Assembly (NCBI RefSeq): GCF_020523795.1
Contig: NZ_JAJALI010000006.1
Span: 186,001 to 250,000 of the forward strand
DNA length: 64,000 bases
DNA from: Ancylobacter sp. Lp-2
GTDB taxonomy: Bacteria; Pseudomonadota; Alphaproteobacteria; Rhizobiales; Xanthobacteraceae
Direction of reading: 5' to 3'
Both the position numbers and the translations under genes were made by a program. The notes under the pieces are model-generated. The model ran no database searches. It was not told the origin of the DNA and saw nothing but the letters and a program-made list of their open reading frames with translations. Shown in pieces: positions 24,040-33,434 of the stretch (within the stretch, counting starts at the first letter, position 1; each line of letters starts with the position of its first letter).

Positions 24040-25584
24040 TCAACCCTCGACGTCGAAGGAGACGCCCTGCGCCAGCGGCAGGGTGCGCGAGTAGTTGATC
24101 GTGTTGGTGGCCCGCCGCATATAGGCCTTCCAGGCGTCGGAGCCCGCCTCGCGGCCGCCGCCGGTCTCCTTCTCGCCGCCGAAAGCGCCGCCGATCTCGG
24201 CGCCGGACGGGCCGATATTCACATTGGCGATGCCGCAATCCGAGCCTTCCGCCGACATGAAGGTCTCGGCCTCGCGCATGTCATTGGTGAAGATCGAGGA
24301 GGACAGGCCCTGCGGCACGCCGTTCTGCAGCGCGATCGCCTCGGTGAGGCCGCCGACCCGCAGCACATAGAGGATCGGCGCGAAGGTCTCGTGCTTCACC
24401 ACGTCGACCTGTTCGTCGATCTCCACCAGCGCCGGGCGGACGTAATAGGCGTCGTCGGCGCCGGCCACCGCCACGCGCTCGCCGCCATGCACGGTGGCGC
24501 CGGCGGCACGGGCCTTGTCGAGCGCCGCCTGCATGCCCTCATAGGCCGCCTTGTCGATCAGCGGGCCGATCAGCGTGCCGTCCGCACGGGGATCGCCGAT
24601 GGTCACCGAGCCATAGGCCTTGGCCAGGCGCGGCACCAGCTCCTCATAGACGCCCTCATTGACGATGAGGCGGCGCAGCGAGGTGCAGCGCTGGCCGGCG
24701 GTGCCCATGGCGGCGAAGGCGATGCCGCGCAGCGTGAGGTCGAGATCGGCCGAGGGGCAGACGATGGCGGCGTTGTTGCCGCCGAGTTCCAGGATCGAAC
24801 GGCCGAAGCGCTTGGCCACCCGCTCGCCGACGATGCGGCCCATGCGGGTGGAGCCGGTGGCGGAGATCACCGGCACGCGGGCGTCGTCGACCAGCGACGA
24901 GCCGATCTCGCCGCCGCCCACCAGCACCTGCGACAGGCCTTCCGGCGCATCGCCGAAGGCGGCGGCGGCGCGCTCGAACAGCGCCTGCACGGCGAGCGCG
25001 GTGAGCGGGGTCTTCTCGGAGGGCTTCCACAGCAGACTGTTGCCGCAGACCAGCGCCAGCGCCGCGTTCCACGACCACACCGCGACCGGGAAGTTGAAAG
25101 CGGTGATGATGCCGACCGGGCCGACCGGGTGCCAGGTCTCCATCATCCGGTGGCCGGGGCGCTCGGAGGCGATGGTGAGGCCGTAGAGCTGGCGCGACAC
25201 GCCGACGGCGAAGTCGCAGATGTCGATCATCTCCTGCACCTCGCCGAGGCCCTCGGAGACGATCTTGCCGGCTTCCAGCGTGACGATGCGGCCGAGCGCC
25301 ACCTTGTGGGTACGCAGTTCCTCGCCGAGCAGGCGCACCAGCTCGCCGCGGCGCGGCGCCGGCACGGTGCGCCAGGCGTGGAAGGCCGCGACGGAGCGCT
25401 CCACCGCCGCGCCGACATCGGCCGGGCTCGCCTCGGCGACATGCGCCACCACCTCGCCGGTGACCGGCGAGTGCACCGCACGGCCACCGTCCTGCCACAG
25501 CGCCGGGTCGACGCCGAGCGAGCCGAGCAGGTCCGCCACCTCGCCGGCGACCGGGCCGAGGGCTGCGTTGATTTTCGCCGTCAT
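24040..25584 (-). CDS. family-7 aldehyde dehydrogenase (alpha-aminoadipic semialdehyde dehydrogenase-like)
   Basis: NAD-dependent aldehyde dehydrogenase, 514 residues, closest by eye to ALDH7/antiquitin, which oxidises alpha-aminoadipic semialdehyde in lysine breakdown. Motifs: WHPVGPVGIITAFNFPVAVW, LWKPSEKTPLTA (NAD site), ISATGSTRMG, the general base Glu in ILELGGNNA, the catalytic Cys in GTAGQRCTSLRR, and C-terminal EIGGAFGGEKETGGGRE. The ATG at 25584 has GGAG 7 nt upstream; another ATG at 25590 is too close to it. No lysine-catabolism partner is adjacent, so the substrate remains inferred from family. Confidence 0.9.
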   Translation of the reverse strand: MTAKINAALGPVAGEVADLLGSLGVDPALWQDGGRAVHSPVTGEVVAHVAEASPADVGAAVERSVAAFHAWRTVPAPRRGELVRLLGEELRTHKVALGRIVTLEAGKIVSEGLGEVQEMIDICDFAVGVSRQLYGLTIASERPGHRMMETWHPVGPVGIITAFNFPVAVWSWNAALALVCGNSLLWKPSEKTPLTALAVQALFERAAAAFGDAPEGLSQVLVGGGEIGSSLVDDARVPVISATGSTRMGRIVGERVAKRFGRSILELGGNNAAIVCPSADLDLTLRGIAFAAMGTAGQRCTSLRRLIVNEGVYEELVPRLAKAYGSVTIGDPRADGTLIGPLIDKAAYEGMQAALDKARAAGATVHGGERVAVAGADDAYYVRPALVEIDEQVDVVKHETFAPILYVLRVGGLTEAIALQNGVPQGLSSSIFTNDMREAETFMSAEGSDCGIANVNIGPSGAEIGGAFGGEKETGGGREAGSDAWKAYMRRATNTINYSRTLPLAQGVSFDVEG

Positions 25585-25843
25585 GATCATGCTCCTCGCA
25601 AGCGCCATCGGCGGGCCGCGATCCGGCACGCCTGGATTGGCCGCGTGCATAGCACCGCTGGGCGGCACAAATCCATGCTGCGGGAGGATGAGCCGGAAAG
25701 CCTGCCCCTGCGGTAGGTTAGCCGCGATGAGGGGCGCGGCGGTGGCGGCGCGACGAAGAAAAATCCGCCATTTTCACTCTGCGGCAGGATAAGAATTCAC
25801 CGCGATGATGTCTTGCATCTTGCCTGCGTATAACCCACATCAG

Positions 25844-25877
25844 GGTCACGAACAGCCTCGACAATAGGTCACGAACA
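25844..25877. promoter_or_regulatory. 11-bp direct repeats upstream of the rlpA-like gene
   Basis: GGTCACGAACA occurs at 25844-25854 and again at 25867-25877, 23 bp apart (about two helical turns). The pair lies inside the 446-bp gene-free gap between the aldehyde dehydrogenase and rlpA-like genes. Direct repeats at this spacing suit a regulator dimer or two monomers. Nothing else in the gap could be assigned. Confidence 0.5.
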
Positions 25878-26030
25878 CTGTCAGTATGTCCCTGTTCGCC
25901 GACGAATTATCCATGAAAAGATCCATGGACAGATTCGCGAAATCACATTCCCGACACGAAATAGCTGTCCTCACGCCGCACTCCTTTTGCATCCGAATCT
26001 CCTGGATGCAACAGGAGAAGGACAGAGGTA

Positions 26031-26423
26031 TTGACGGCTTGGGGAATGGGACGGATCGCCGGCGCGACACTGACCGCCGCGATCATCTTCGCCGCCAGCG
26101 GCAATGCTGCTTCAGCAAACTCGGCAAGCGTGAAAAGACCGGCCGCCACCAGTGGGATGGCGTCCTATTACGGCTATGGCGGACGCACCGCCAACGGTGA
26201 GCGCCACAACGCTCAGGCCCTCACCGCCGCGCATCGCACCCTGCCTTTCGGCACCAAGGTGCGGGTGACCAACACGGCCAATGGCCGGTCGGTCGTCGTG
26301 CGCATCAACGATCGCGGCCCCTTCATCCGCGGTCGCGTCATCGATGTCTCGACTGCCGCTGCGGAAAGCCTCGGCTTCCGCTCGCGCGGGGTCGCGAGGG
26401 TCGATCTCGCCGTGGTCAATTGA
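26031..26423 (+). CDS. RlpA-like septal ring lytic transglycosylase family protein
   Basis: A small secreted double-psi beta-barrel protein. After a signal peptide ([18 protein letters not shown]) the mature part has the RlpA core: [56 protein letters not shown] and AAESLGF. RlpA members cleave naked glycan strands at the septum. This one has no SPOR domain, unlike E. coli RlpA. The start is uncertain: a TTG at 26031 has AAGGA 8 nt upstream, while the ATG at 26046 is almost touching its G-run. Both give the same signal peptide. It is transcribed alone. Confidence 0.85.
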   Translation: MTAWGMGRIAGATLTAAIIFAASGNAASANSASVKRPAATSGMASYYGYGGRTANGERHNAQALTAAHRTLPFGTKVRVTNTANGRSVVVRINDRGPFIRGRVIDVSTAAAESLGFRSRGVARVDLAVVN

Positions 26424-26513
26424 AGGCCTTGGGTCAACTGACGGCCGTGGCGTGACGTTCTTATGTGAACGCCTGGCCGGGACGATGGTTCCTGAGCCGC
26501 GTGCGAAACGCGC

Positions 26514-27500
26514 TCAGACCTCGCCCCGGCGGGCTTCCATCAGCAGGCGATAGCACTCCTCGAGATCGACGAGCGCCGCCTTGAGCTCGCGCACCTGCTC
26601 CTCAGACAGGCCGTCCTCCGGCCCCTCCAGCGGGCGGAACGAGGTCAGCCGCGACGGCGCCTCCTCGCGCACCGGGGCCGGCGGCACATAAGCGGGCAGC
26701 GGCGGCACCGGGAACGGCTCCGGCGATTCTTGAGGATACGGCTCGGCCGGGTACCGCTCGGCATGACGCGGGGCGCCGAAGGGAGCTTCCGGCTCGCCGC
26801 CGACGCCGCGGAACGGAAAGGACGGCCCGTCATCCTCGTCCTCGTCGTCGAAACGCGGCTCCACCTCGCGCGGATGCTGCGGGTGCGATTCCGCGCGCGG
26901 CGCATCGAAGCGCGGCTCGATATGGCGCGGCTCACCATGCCGTGGCTCCGCATGACGCGGCCCGCCCGGATGCGGCTCGATATCCGGCAGCAGCGGCATG
27001 TCGAGGAAATTCGGTTCGTCTTCGGAGGATCGGCGCCGGGCCGGCTTGCGTGCCGCCGCCCGCTCCGGCTCGTCGTCGCGCGGTGCGCCGCCGCGACGCC
27101 CCGGCAGCAGGCCGAAGAACCCGCTCAGCGAGGACCGGCCGGCAGCGGCCTTGCCTTCCTGCGCCTCGCCCTCGTCGTCCCCGCCGGCCGGCGCGGCAAC
27201 GGTGCGCGGGCCTTGCCCGCCTTCCATCGCCTCGCGCAGCACCGCCTGCACGTAGCGCGGCCCTTCCTCCTTGAGGATGCGCTGCACCCCGCGGATCGTG
27301 TAGCCCTCGCCATAGAGCAAATGCTGGATGCCGCGCAGAAGCTCGACGTCATCCGGCCGGTAATAGCGGCGACCGCCGCCGCGCTTCAACGGACGGATCT
27401 GCGGGAACTTGGTCTCCCAGAAACGCAGCACGTGCTGCGGCAGATCGAGCTCGTCGGCGACCTCGCTGATGGTGCGGAAGGCGTCCGGGCTCTTCTCCAC
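26514..27500 (-). CDS. MerR-family transcriptional regulator with a long His/Pro/Glu-rich repeat region
   Basis: The N-terminal winged helix is clear (about 9-76): [40 protein letters not shown] and [11 protein letters not shown]. This is the MerR subgroup found next to ihfA in Rhizobiales. Beyond residue ~95 the 328-residue protein is mostly low-complexity. About residues 180-220 hold repeats of a [20 protein letters not shown] type, and a short helical end follows ([23 protein letters not shown]). There is no Cys pair as in metal-sensing MerR proteins. It lies 46 bp after ihfA and probably shares its transcript. Its target is unknown. Confidence 0.85.
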   Translation of the reverse strand: MEKSPDAFRTISEVADELDLPQHVLRFWETKFPQIRPLKRGGGRRYYRPDDVELLRGIQHLLYGEGYTIRGVQRILKEEGPRYVQAVLREAMEGGQGPRTVAAPAGGDDEGEAQEGKAAAGRSSLSGFFGLLPGRRGGAPRDDEPERAAARKPARRRSSEDEPNFLDMPLLPDIEPHPGGPRHAEPRHGEPRHIEPRFDAPRAESHPQHPREVEPRFDDEDEDDGPSFPFRGVGGEPEAPFGAPRHAERYPAEPYPQESPEPFPVPPLPAYVPPAPVREEAPSRLTSFRPLEGPEDGLSEEQVRELKAALVDLEECYRLLMEARRGEV

Positions 27501-27546
27501 GGCGAGGGTTCCCTCCCTTCAGCTCACACGAACGACGCGGCGCGAC

Positions 27547-27855
27547 TCACTCTTCGGTGACGTCTTCGCCGTTGATCTGCTGCTTGAGGATGTTGGACGG
27601 CTTGAACACCATGACGCGGCGGGGCGCGATCGGCACTTCCTCGCCGGTCTTCGGGTTGCGGCCGATGCGTTCGCCCTTCTGGCGCACCACGAAGGAGCCG
27701 AAGGAGGACAGCTTCACCGTCTCGCCCTTGGCCACGCAATCGGCGATTTCCGACAGCACCGTCTCGACCAGCGAGGCGGATTCGGTCCGCGACAGCCCCA
27801 CACGCTGGTACACCGCCTCGCAAAGATCCGCGCGCGTGATCGTCCGACCTGCCAT
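27547..27855 (-). CDS. ihfA: integration host factor subunit alpha
   Basis: A DNA-bending HU/IHF-family protein, 102 residues. Features: [20 protein letters not shown] at the N terminus, [26 protein letters not shown] (arm and signature region, with RxGRNPKTG), and [15 protein letters not shown]. The N-terminal sequence and the TGEE arm fit the alpha subunit. IHF assists sigma-54 promoters, one of which is seen at glnB in this window. It lies between fabH (112 bp upstream) and the MerR gene. Confidence 0.95.
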   Translation of the reverse strand: MAGRTITRADLCEAVYQRVGLSRTESASLVETVLSEIADCVAKGETVKLSSFGSFVVRQKGERIGRNPKTGEEVPIAPRRVMVFKPSNILKQQINGEDVTEE

Positions 27856-27967
27856 TGCCCCGTCTCCGCCTTCTTCGTGTTGTGGCGCTGCCCTGTGTCA
27901 ACCTAGGCGCCGTCGCCCGCACAGGTCAACGGGGCGCGCGCGCGCAGCCACCGGCCGCAGCGACAAC

Positions 27968-28945
27968 CTACCAGCGAACCAGCGCCGATGCCCAGGTAAA
28001 GCCGCCGCCCATCGCCTCCAGCAGCACCACGTCGCCGGCCTTGATCCGCCCGTCCCGCGCCGCCGTGGCCAGCGCCAGCGGAATCGAGGCGGCGGAGGTG
28101 TTGCCGTGCACGTCGACGGTGAGCACCACCTTCTCCGGCGCGATGCCGAGCTTCACCGCGCTGGCATCGATGATGCGGCGATTGGCCTGATGCGGCACGA
28201 ACCAGTCGATGGTCGACGAATCGATGCCGGTGGCGTTGTAGGCGTCGGTGATGACGTCGGTGATCATGCCGACCGCGTGGCGGAACACCTCGCGGCCTTC
28301 CATGCGCAGGAAACCGGTGGTCTTGGTCGAGGAGACGCCGCCATCGACATAGAGCTTGTGCTTGTGGCGGCCGTCCGAGCGCAGATGCGTGGTGAGCACG
28401 CCGCGCTCGTCGGGCGCGCCGCTCGCCAGCACCGCCTCCAGCACCAGCGCGCCGGCGCCGTCGCCGAACAGCACGCAGGTGGTGCGGTCCGACCAGTCGA
28501 GGATGCGCGAGAAGGTCTCGGCCCCTATCACCAGCGCCCGGCGGAAGCTGCCGGCCTTCAGGAAATTGTCGGCGGTCGCCAGAGCGTAGACGAAGCCCGA
28601 GCACACCGCCTGCACGTCGAAGGCGGCGCCGCGGGTGATGCCGAGTCCGGCCTGCACCGTCACCGCCGAGGCGGGGAAGGTGTTGTCCGGCGTCGAGGTG
28701 GCGAGCACAATGAGGTCGATGTCGTCCGGCGTGAGGCCGGCATCGTCGAGCGCCGCCCGCGCCGCCTTGATGGCGAGGTCGCTCGTCACCTCGTCCTCGG
28801 CGGCGATATGCCGCTCGCGGATGCCGGTGCGCTGGACGATCCATTCGTCGGAGGTGTCGACCATCTGGGCGAGGTCGGCATTGGTGAGGGTCCGCGCCGG
28901 CAGATAGGCGCCGACGCCACGCACCACTGAAGTCAAGCTGCTCAC
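27968..28945 (-). CDS. fabH: beta-ketoacyl-ACP synthase III
   Basis: FabH starts fatty-acid synthesis by condensing acetyl-CoA with malonyl-ACP. The 325-residue product has the catalytic triad: Cys115 in [10 protein letters not shown], His in VPHQANRRI and Asn in [26 protein letters not shown] and [16 protein letters not shown] are typical N-terminal motifs. The start is a GTG at 28945 that overlaps the plsX stop by 4 nt (GTGA), so the two are translationally coupled. A much longer open frame through plsX in this reading frame is only a shadow. Confidence 0.97.
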   Translation of the reverse strand: MSSLTSVVRGVGAYLPARTLTNADLAQMVDTSDEWIVQRTGIRERHIAAEDEVTSDLAIKAARAALDDAGLTPDDIDLIVLATSTPDNTFPASAVTVQAGLGITRGAAFDVQAVCSGFVYALATADNFLKAGSFRRALVIGAETFSRILDWSDRTTCVLFGDGAGALVLEAVLASGAPDERGVLTTHLRSDGRHKHKLYVDGGVSSTKTTGFLRMEGREVFRHAVGMITDVITDAYNATGIDSSTIDWFVPHQANRRIIDASAVKLGIAPEKVVLTVDVHGNTSAASIPLALATAARDGRIKAGDVVLLEAMGGGFTWASALVRW

Positions 28946-30024
28946 GATGAAACCTGCAATTCTGCCGCGTTGGCCCCGTCCGCTTCCGGCGAAGCCCCGG
29001 CCGCGCGCGGCCGCCCCTTGATGCCGGCCTCGATGCGCGACAGCAATTGGTAGCGCACCATGTCGTAGCCGATGTCGATGGCCGAGGCGAAGCCCTCGGC
29101 GTCGGTACCGCCGTGGCTCTTGATCACCACGCCGTTGAGCCCGAGGAACACGCCGCCATTCGACTTGCGCGGGTCGAGCTTCTCCCGCAGCAGCGCGAAG
29201 GCGCCGCGGGCGAACAGATAGCCGATCTTCGCCATCAGGCTGGAACGCATCACCCCGCGCAGCAGCTCGGCGAACTGCTTGGCGGTGCCCTCGGCGGTCT
29301 TCAGCGCGATGTTGCCGGAGAAGCCCTCGGTCACCACCACGTCGACCACGCCGCGGCCGATGTCGTTGCCCTCGACGAAGCCGCGATAGTCGAGCCCGGG
29401 ATGCTCGGCGGCCCTGAGCGTCGCCCCGGCCTCCTTGACCTCCTCGACGCCCTTGATCTCCTCGACGCCGACATTGAGCAGCCCGACCTTCGGCGTCTCC
29501 ATGTCGAAGACGATGCGCGCCATCGCCGCGCCCATCACCGCCATGTCGACGAGATGCTGGGCGGTGGCGCCGATCGAGGCGCCGACGTCGAGCACCACGC
29601 TCTCGCCGCGCAGCGTCGGCCACAGGCAGGCGATGGCGGGGCGGGAAATGCCGGCCATGGTCTTCAGGTTGACCTTGGCCATCGCCATCAGCGCGCCGGT
29701 ATTGCCGGCCGAGACCGCGCAATCGGCCTCGCCGAGCCGCACCGCGTCGATGGCCTTCCACATGGAGGAGACCTTGCGGCCGCGCCGAAGCGCCTGGCTC
29801 GGCTTGTCCTCCATGGTGACGACGACGTCGGTGTGGAACACGGTGCTCGCGGCGGCGAGCTTGGGATGCTGGGCGAGGATCGCGCGGATCTTCGCCTCGT
29901 CGCCGAACAGCAGATAGCGGATGTCCGGGTGCCGCGTCAGCGCGACGGCGGCGCCGGGAAGCACGACGTCGGCGCCGTGGTCTCCCCCCATGACGTCGAG
30001 CGCGATTCTTACGGGCGATGACAT
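28942..30024 (-). CDS. plsX: phosphate acyltransferase PlsX
   Basis: PlsX converts acyl-ACP to acyl-phosphate for phospholipid synthesis. The N terminus [21 protein letters not shown] is diagnostic. [43 protein letters not shown] and [15 protein letters not shown] follow. The length is 360 residues from the ATG at 30024. An ATG at 30048 would add eight residues, and neither has a strong ribosome site. It overlaps fabH by 4 nt. The upstream neighbour is yceD across 130 bp. The rpmF gene that often separates yceD and plsX in other bacteria is absent. Confidence 0.96.
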   Translation of the reverse strand: MSSPVRIALDVMGGDHGADVVLPGAAVALTRHPDIRYLLFGDEAKIRAILAQHPKLAAASTVFHTDVVVTMEDKPSQALRRGRKVSSMWKAIDAVRLGEADCAVSAGNTGALMAMAKVNLKTMAGISRPAIACLWPTLRGESVVLDVGASIGATAQHLVDMAVMGAAMARIVFDMETPKVGLLNVGVEEIKGVEEVKEAGATLRAAEHPGLDYRGFVEGNDIGRGVVDVVVTEGFSGNIALKTAEGTAKQFAELLRGVMRSSLMAKIGYLFARGAFALLREKLDPRKSNGGVFLGLNGVVIKSHGGTDAEGFASAIDIGYDMVRYQLLSRIEAGIKGRPRAAGASPEADGANAAELQVSS

Positions 30025-30154
30025 GAAGCGGCTACTGGTCTCGTTCATTCAGGGTCGGCACAGGCCGGGCGTGGCCCGCCGCCGGGACATGAGGGCATGC
30101 CCCAGTTGCGGGCGCGTGACAATAGCGGCTCGCCGCCATGGAGCAACTTTCGGC

Positions 30155-30691
30155 TCAGATGTCGCCGCTGCCCTCGGTCTTCTTCAGCCGGGCGAGCGCG
30201 GCGAAGGGCGAGGCTTCCTCCGGCCCCGGCTCGGCCGGCGTCTCGAACGCCACCCCCGGCTTGCGCGGATAGGGGTCGAGCCCCAGCGCCAGGAATTCCG
30301 CCACCACCGCGCCGACATCGATGACGCCGTCGACGATCGGATCGGGCATGTCCTGCTCGCTCACCTCGATCTCCTGGCCGGGCCGGATTTCCGGCAGCTT
30401 CGCGGCCGGCGCGAAGCTCATCTCGATGTCCTCGCTCACCGGGGCGTCGAAATCCTCGAGCGTGACGACGCAGTTCTGCCGCACCACGGCGTCCACATGG
30501 CCCTCCACCCGCACGCCGCCGCGCTGCGGGATCAGCTTCACCGTGGCGGTGAGCCTGGGAATGCCGACAATGCCGAAATCCTTGGCCAGCGCCGCGCGCG
30601 TCGCCTCGTCTGGCGCGAGCTTCACCGTCGTGCCGTCATCGGGAAGGGTGGCGACGAGGACGGGATGGGTCAGGGGGGCCGCATCGCTCAT
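30155..30691 (-). CDS. YceD/DUF177-family protein
   Basis: A 178-residue acidic protein of the YceD (DUF177) family, linked in other bacteria and plants to 23S rRNA accumulation. The family core is seen in LTATVKLIPQRGGVRVEGHVDAVVRQNCVVTLEDFDAPV (read in pieces; QNCVVTLE is the conserved C-x-x-x-L-E) and VDVGAVVAEFLALGLDPYPRKPG. The usual second Cys is missing. The ATG overlaps the stop of the CBP3-like gene by 4 nt (ATGA), so the two are coupled. It precedes plsX-fabH. Confidence 0.9.
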   Translation of the reverse strand: MSDAAPLTHPVLVATLPDDGTTVKLAPDEATRAALAKDFGIVGIPRLTATVKLIPQRGGVRVEGHVDAVVRQNCVVTLEDFDAPVSEDIEMSFAPAAKLPEIRPGQEIEVSEQDMPDPIVDGVIDVGAVVAEFLALGLDPYPRKPGVAFETPAEPGPEEASPFAALARLKKTEGSGDI

Positions 30692-31248
30692 GATGATGTG
30701 TTCTCCACGAAGCTGGGTGCGCCGACGGCCGGCAAGGGCAGCTCGCCGCGCGCAAAAGTCTCGAACGGCGTCGCCTTGAGCGCCGCCACCAATTGGCGCA
30801 ACCGCACCGCCAGCGCCGCGGCCTCGGCCTGGCGCTCCGGCACTGAAGCGTAGACGTTGCGCAGCAGCGCCTCGGCCAGCGCGCCGTCCTCGGCCGCGAG
30901 CGCGGCATCATAGACGCCGGCGCGGCCATAGAAAGCCGAGGCCACCTTCTTCATCTTCTTCGGCACCGTGAGGTCGCCGACGCCCATCTCGCGCAGATTG
31001 GCGTCCATGTCGCGGCAGAAGGCGTCGAACACCCGCTGGCCCAGCTCCTTGCCCGCCTCGCCCTCGTCCTTGAGGCGATGAAACAGCAGGAAGGCATGCA
31101 GAAGGATCATCTCGAAGCGACCGGCAATGCTGTCGGCGACGCCATAGTCTGTGTAATAGGCCGGATCGCGCGATTGCGCCACGATCACGCCATAGAGCCG
31201 CTGGATGGTCTCGCGTCCGTCGTCCCGGCGGAAGAATCGCAGGATCAT
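30688..31248 (-). CDS. CBP3/UQCC1-type ubiquinol-cytochrome c chaperone
   Basis: A 186-residue protein of the mitochondrial CBP3/ubiquinol-cytochrome c chaperone family (DUF, Pfam Ubiq_cyt_C_chap). Typical segments: YGVIVAQSRDPAYYTDYGVADSIAGRFEM near the N terminus, LLHAFLLFHRLK, VFDAFCRDMDANLREMGVGDLTVPKKMKKVASAFYGR (shown here in pieces). In mitochondria it helps cytochrome b assembly; the bacterial role is inferred. The ATG at 31248 is chosen because the domain begins there. It diverges from bamE and is coupled to yceD. Confidence 0.9.
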   Translation of the reverse strand: MILRFFRRDDGRETIQRLYGVIVAQSRDPAYYTDYGVADSIAGRFEMILLHAFLLFHRLKDEGEAGKELGQRVFDAFCRDMDANLREMGVGDLTVPKKMKKVASAFYGRAGVYDAALAAEDGALAEALLRNVYASVPERQAEAAALAVRLRQLVAALKATPFETFARGELPLPAVGAPSFVENTSS

Positions 31249-31440
31249 GGCGAGCCCCTGTCCCGTTGCCTCGGCCTCATTGCCGCCGCGCATGGCGCCG
31301 CATCGAGGCGGGTTAGCGCGGGTGTGAACCGCTGGCAAGCCTGCTGGCAGGCCCGGACGGGGATTTCCCGTTGCCTCACGGCGGCAGCCTGTGCTTTTTG
31401 CGCGGGACGATGTGCGAGATCGTGCACAGGAGTAGGATGA

Positions 31441-31992
31441 ATGGCAGTGCGGTTTGAGCGACGGCAGGCGGACCAACGGACCGGACGCATCGGGCAATGG
31501 CCCGCGCGCCTCGCCGGGGTTAGCGGCGTCGCCGTCATCTGCGCCGGCCTCGCCGCCTGTGCCGACATGCCGGTGGCGACCTCCAATATGGGCCTCGCCC
31601 GCACGCCGTCGAGCTTCGTCACCGAGCAGCAACGCGGCTATGTCGCCACCCCCGGCGCGCTCGACCAGATTCCGATCGGCTCCAGCCAGGAGCAGGTGCT
31701 GCTGGTGCTCGGCACCCCCTCCACCGTCGCCACCGTCGATGGCGAGGTGTTCTATTACATCTCGCAGAAGACCAAGAAGGTGATGTTCATGCGGCCGGAG
31801 GTGATCGAGCAGCGGGTGCTGGCGATCTATTTCGACCCCAAGGACAAGCGCGTCACCCGCATCGCCGACTATGGCCTGAAGGACGGCAAGGTGTTCGACT
31901 TCGTCTCGCGCACCACCCCGACCGGCGGCAACGAGCTGTCGGTGCTCGGCCAGATCTTCACCTCGGCGCTCGGCGGCCCGAGCAACGACTAG
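31441..31992 (+). CDS. bamE: outer membrane protein assembly factor BamE (SmpA/OmlA lipoprotein)
   Basis: A lipoprotein component of the BAM complex. The signal is long (about 39 residues, basic n-region) and ends in a lipobox AGLAAC with Cys40 as the lipidation site. The SmpA/OmlA fold follows: ALDQIPIGSSQEQVLLVLGTPSTVATVDGEVFYYISQ, quoted in parts (IGSSQEQVLLVLGTPST). AGGAG precedes the ATG by 7-8 nt. It diverges from CBP3-yceD-plsX-fabH across 192 bp, an arrangement common in Rhizobiales. Confidence 0.94.
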   Translation: MAVRFERRQADQRTGRIGQWPARLAGVSGVAVICAGLAACADMPVATSNMGLARTPSSFVTEQQRGYVATPGALDQIPIGSSQEQVLLVLGTPSTVATVDGEVFYYISQKTKKVMFMRPEVIEQRVLAIYFDPKDKRVTRIADYGLKDGKVFDFVSRTTPTGGNELSVLGQIFTSALGGPSND

Positions 31993-31999
31993 AGTCGGA

Positions 32000-32024
32000 T
32001 CCGGGCCGGCCTCTCCGGCCCGGA
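32000..32024. terminator. hairpin between converging bamE and dadA
   Basis: A perfect 10-bp stem (32000-32009 with 32015-32024) with a 5-nt loop lies 8 bp after the bamE stop. There is no T run, so termination strength is uncertain. Confidence 0.5.
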
Positions 32025-32073
32025 CACCCCTGCTGGTACGCTCCCCCGGCGCGGAAGCGCCCGGCTTTGGCGT

Positions 32074-33330
32074 TCAGCCGAAGCGCGACGGCGCGAACGG
32101 CGCGACGTCGACCGCCGGCGTCTCGCCGCTCATCATCTCGGCGACGAGCCGCCCGCTGATCGGGCCGAGTGTGAAGCCGAGATGCTGGTGCCCGATGGCG
32201 AGCCACAGCCCCCTCACCTTCTCGCCGCCCGCCCCGCTCGCCGGGCCGATCGCCGGCAGCATGTCCGGGAAGGCTGGCCGGCAGCCCATCCACGGCTCGG
32301 CCTCGACGCGGGCGCCGAGCGGGAACAGCTTGCGGGCGACCGCCTCGGTGCGCTCCAGCTGCACCGGCGTCTTGCGGGCGTCGCGGCGGGCGAACTCGAC
32401 GCCGGTGGTCAGGCGGATGCCGAGCTCCATCGGGGTGATGACATAGCCGCCCTCCTCGTCGAGCACCGGCCGCGACAGCTTCGCCCCGCCCTCGCCGCGA
32501 TAATGCATGTGGTAGCCGCGCTTCACCGCCAGCGGCAGCCGCACGCCGAAGGGGCGCAGCACGTCATCCGCCCACGGCCCCAGCGCCACCACCACCTCGC
32601 GCGCCTCCACGAGGCCGTCGGCGGTCGACATCGCCCAGCCGGTGCCGAGGCGCACCAGGCCGCGCGCGTCGCCGATCCGGAGCACGCCGCCCAGCGCCGC
32701 GAAATGCCGCGCATAGGCGCCGGTGACGCCGCCGGGGCTGGAGACCGAATGCGGGTCGGTCCAGATCACCGCGCTGGTGAAATCCGGCCTCAGATCCGGC
32801 TCCAGCGCCAGCGCCTCGTCCACACCGAGCTCGCGCATGGAGAGGCCGTATTGCCGCGCCAGCGGGAATTCCTTGCGCTCGTTGTCGAGCCCTTCCGGCG
32901 TGCGGTAGAGCTTCAACCAGCCGCCCTCGCGGAAATAATGCTCGGCCCCGGCGAGCGCCGCCAGCCGGGCATGCTCGTCGAGGCTGTGGCGCAGCAGCGT
33001 TTCCATGGTGCGGGCATAGGCGAGGATGCGCTCCGGCGCCGAGGCCTTCCAATAGGCGTACATCCAGGGCACCAACCCGGGCAGCGCGTCCCAGTGGTAA
33101 TTGGCCGCCGGGTTGCGCCCGAGCGCCACGTCCATCAGCGCCTTGAGGTCGCGCGGGAACGCCACCGGATAGATCGAGGAGCGCTCGACGAGGCCGGCAT
33201 TGCCGTAGGAGGTCTCCTCGCCCGGCCCGCGCCGGTCGACCAGAGCCACCGCCTGCCCGCGCAGCTTGAGATTGAGCGCCACGCTGGTGCCGACGATGCC
33301 GGCACCGAGCACGAGCGTATCGACTTTCAT
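32074..33330 (-). CDS. dadA: D-amino acid dehydrogenase (DadA family)
   Basis: A membrane-peripheral FAD enzyme that oxidises D-amino acids to 2-oxo acids and passes electrons to quinone. The 418-residue product has the FAD dinucleotide motif VLGAGIVGTSVALNLKLRG, the segment RGPGEETSYGNAGLVERSS (DadA-type S-x-x-N-A-G), EPDLRPDF, VVALGPWADDVLRPFG, and C-terminal WMGCRPAFPDMLPAIG and IGHQHLGFTLGP. The ATG at 33330 begins the Rossmann strand. It lies 104 bp after the amino-acid-binding-protein gene on the same strand, so uptake and oxidation may be linked. There is no racemase nearby. Confidence 0.9.
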   Translation of the reverse strand: MKVDTLVLGAGIVGTSVALNLKLRGQAVALVDRRGPGEETSYGNAGLVERSSIYPVAFPRDLKALMDVALGRNPAANYHWDALPGLVPWMYAYWKASAPERILAYARTMETLLRHSLDEHARLAALAGAEHYFREGGWLKLYRTPEGLDNERKEFPLARQYGLSMRELGVDEALALEPDLRPDFTSAVIWTDPHSVSSPGGVTGAYARHFAALGGVLRIGDARGLVRLGTGWAMSTADGLVEAREVVVALGPWADDVLRPFGVRLPLAVKRGYHMHYRGEGGAKLSRPVLDEEGGYVITPMELGIRLTTGVEFARRDARKTPVQLERTEAVARKLFPLGARVEAEPWMGCRPAFPDMLPAIGPASGAGGEKVRGLWLAIGHQHLGFTLGPISGRLVAEMMSGETPAVDVAPFAPSRFG

Positions 33331-33434
33331 GAGAGACACCGTCCACTGGCCGGCACGAACGCGCCGGACTGCCGAGAAGGAAACCGGCACGGCGGCCCGC
33401 GAGCCGCCGCGCCGTTAATCGCAAGCCTGCCGGC

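Noticed and set aside
29000-29761. Extension of the fabH frame through plsX
   Set aside because: plsX is in another frame with strong family motifs; fabH starts at the overlapping GTG.
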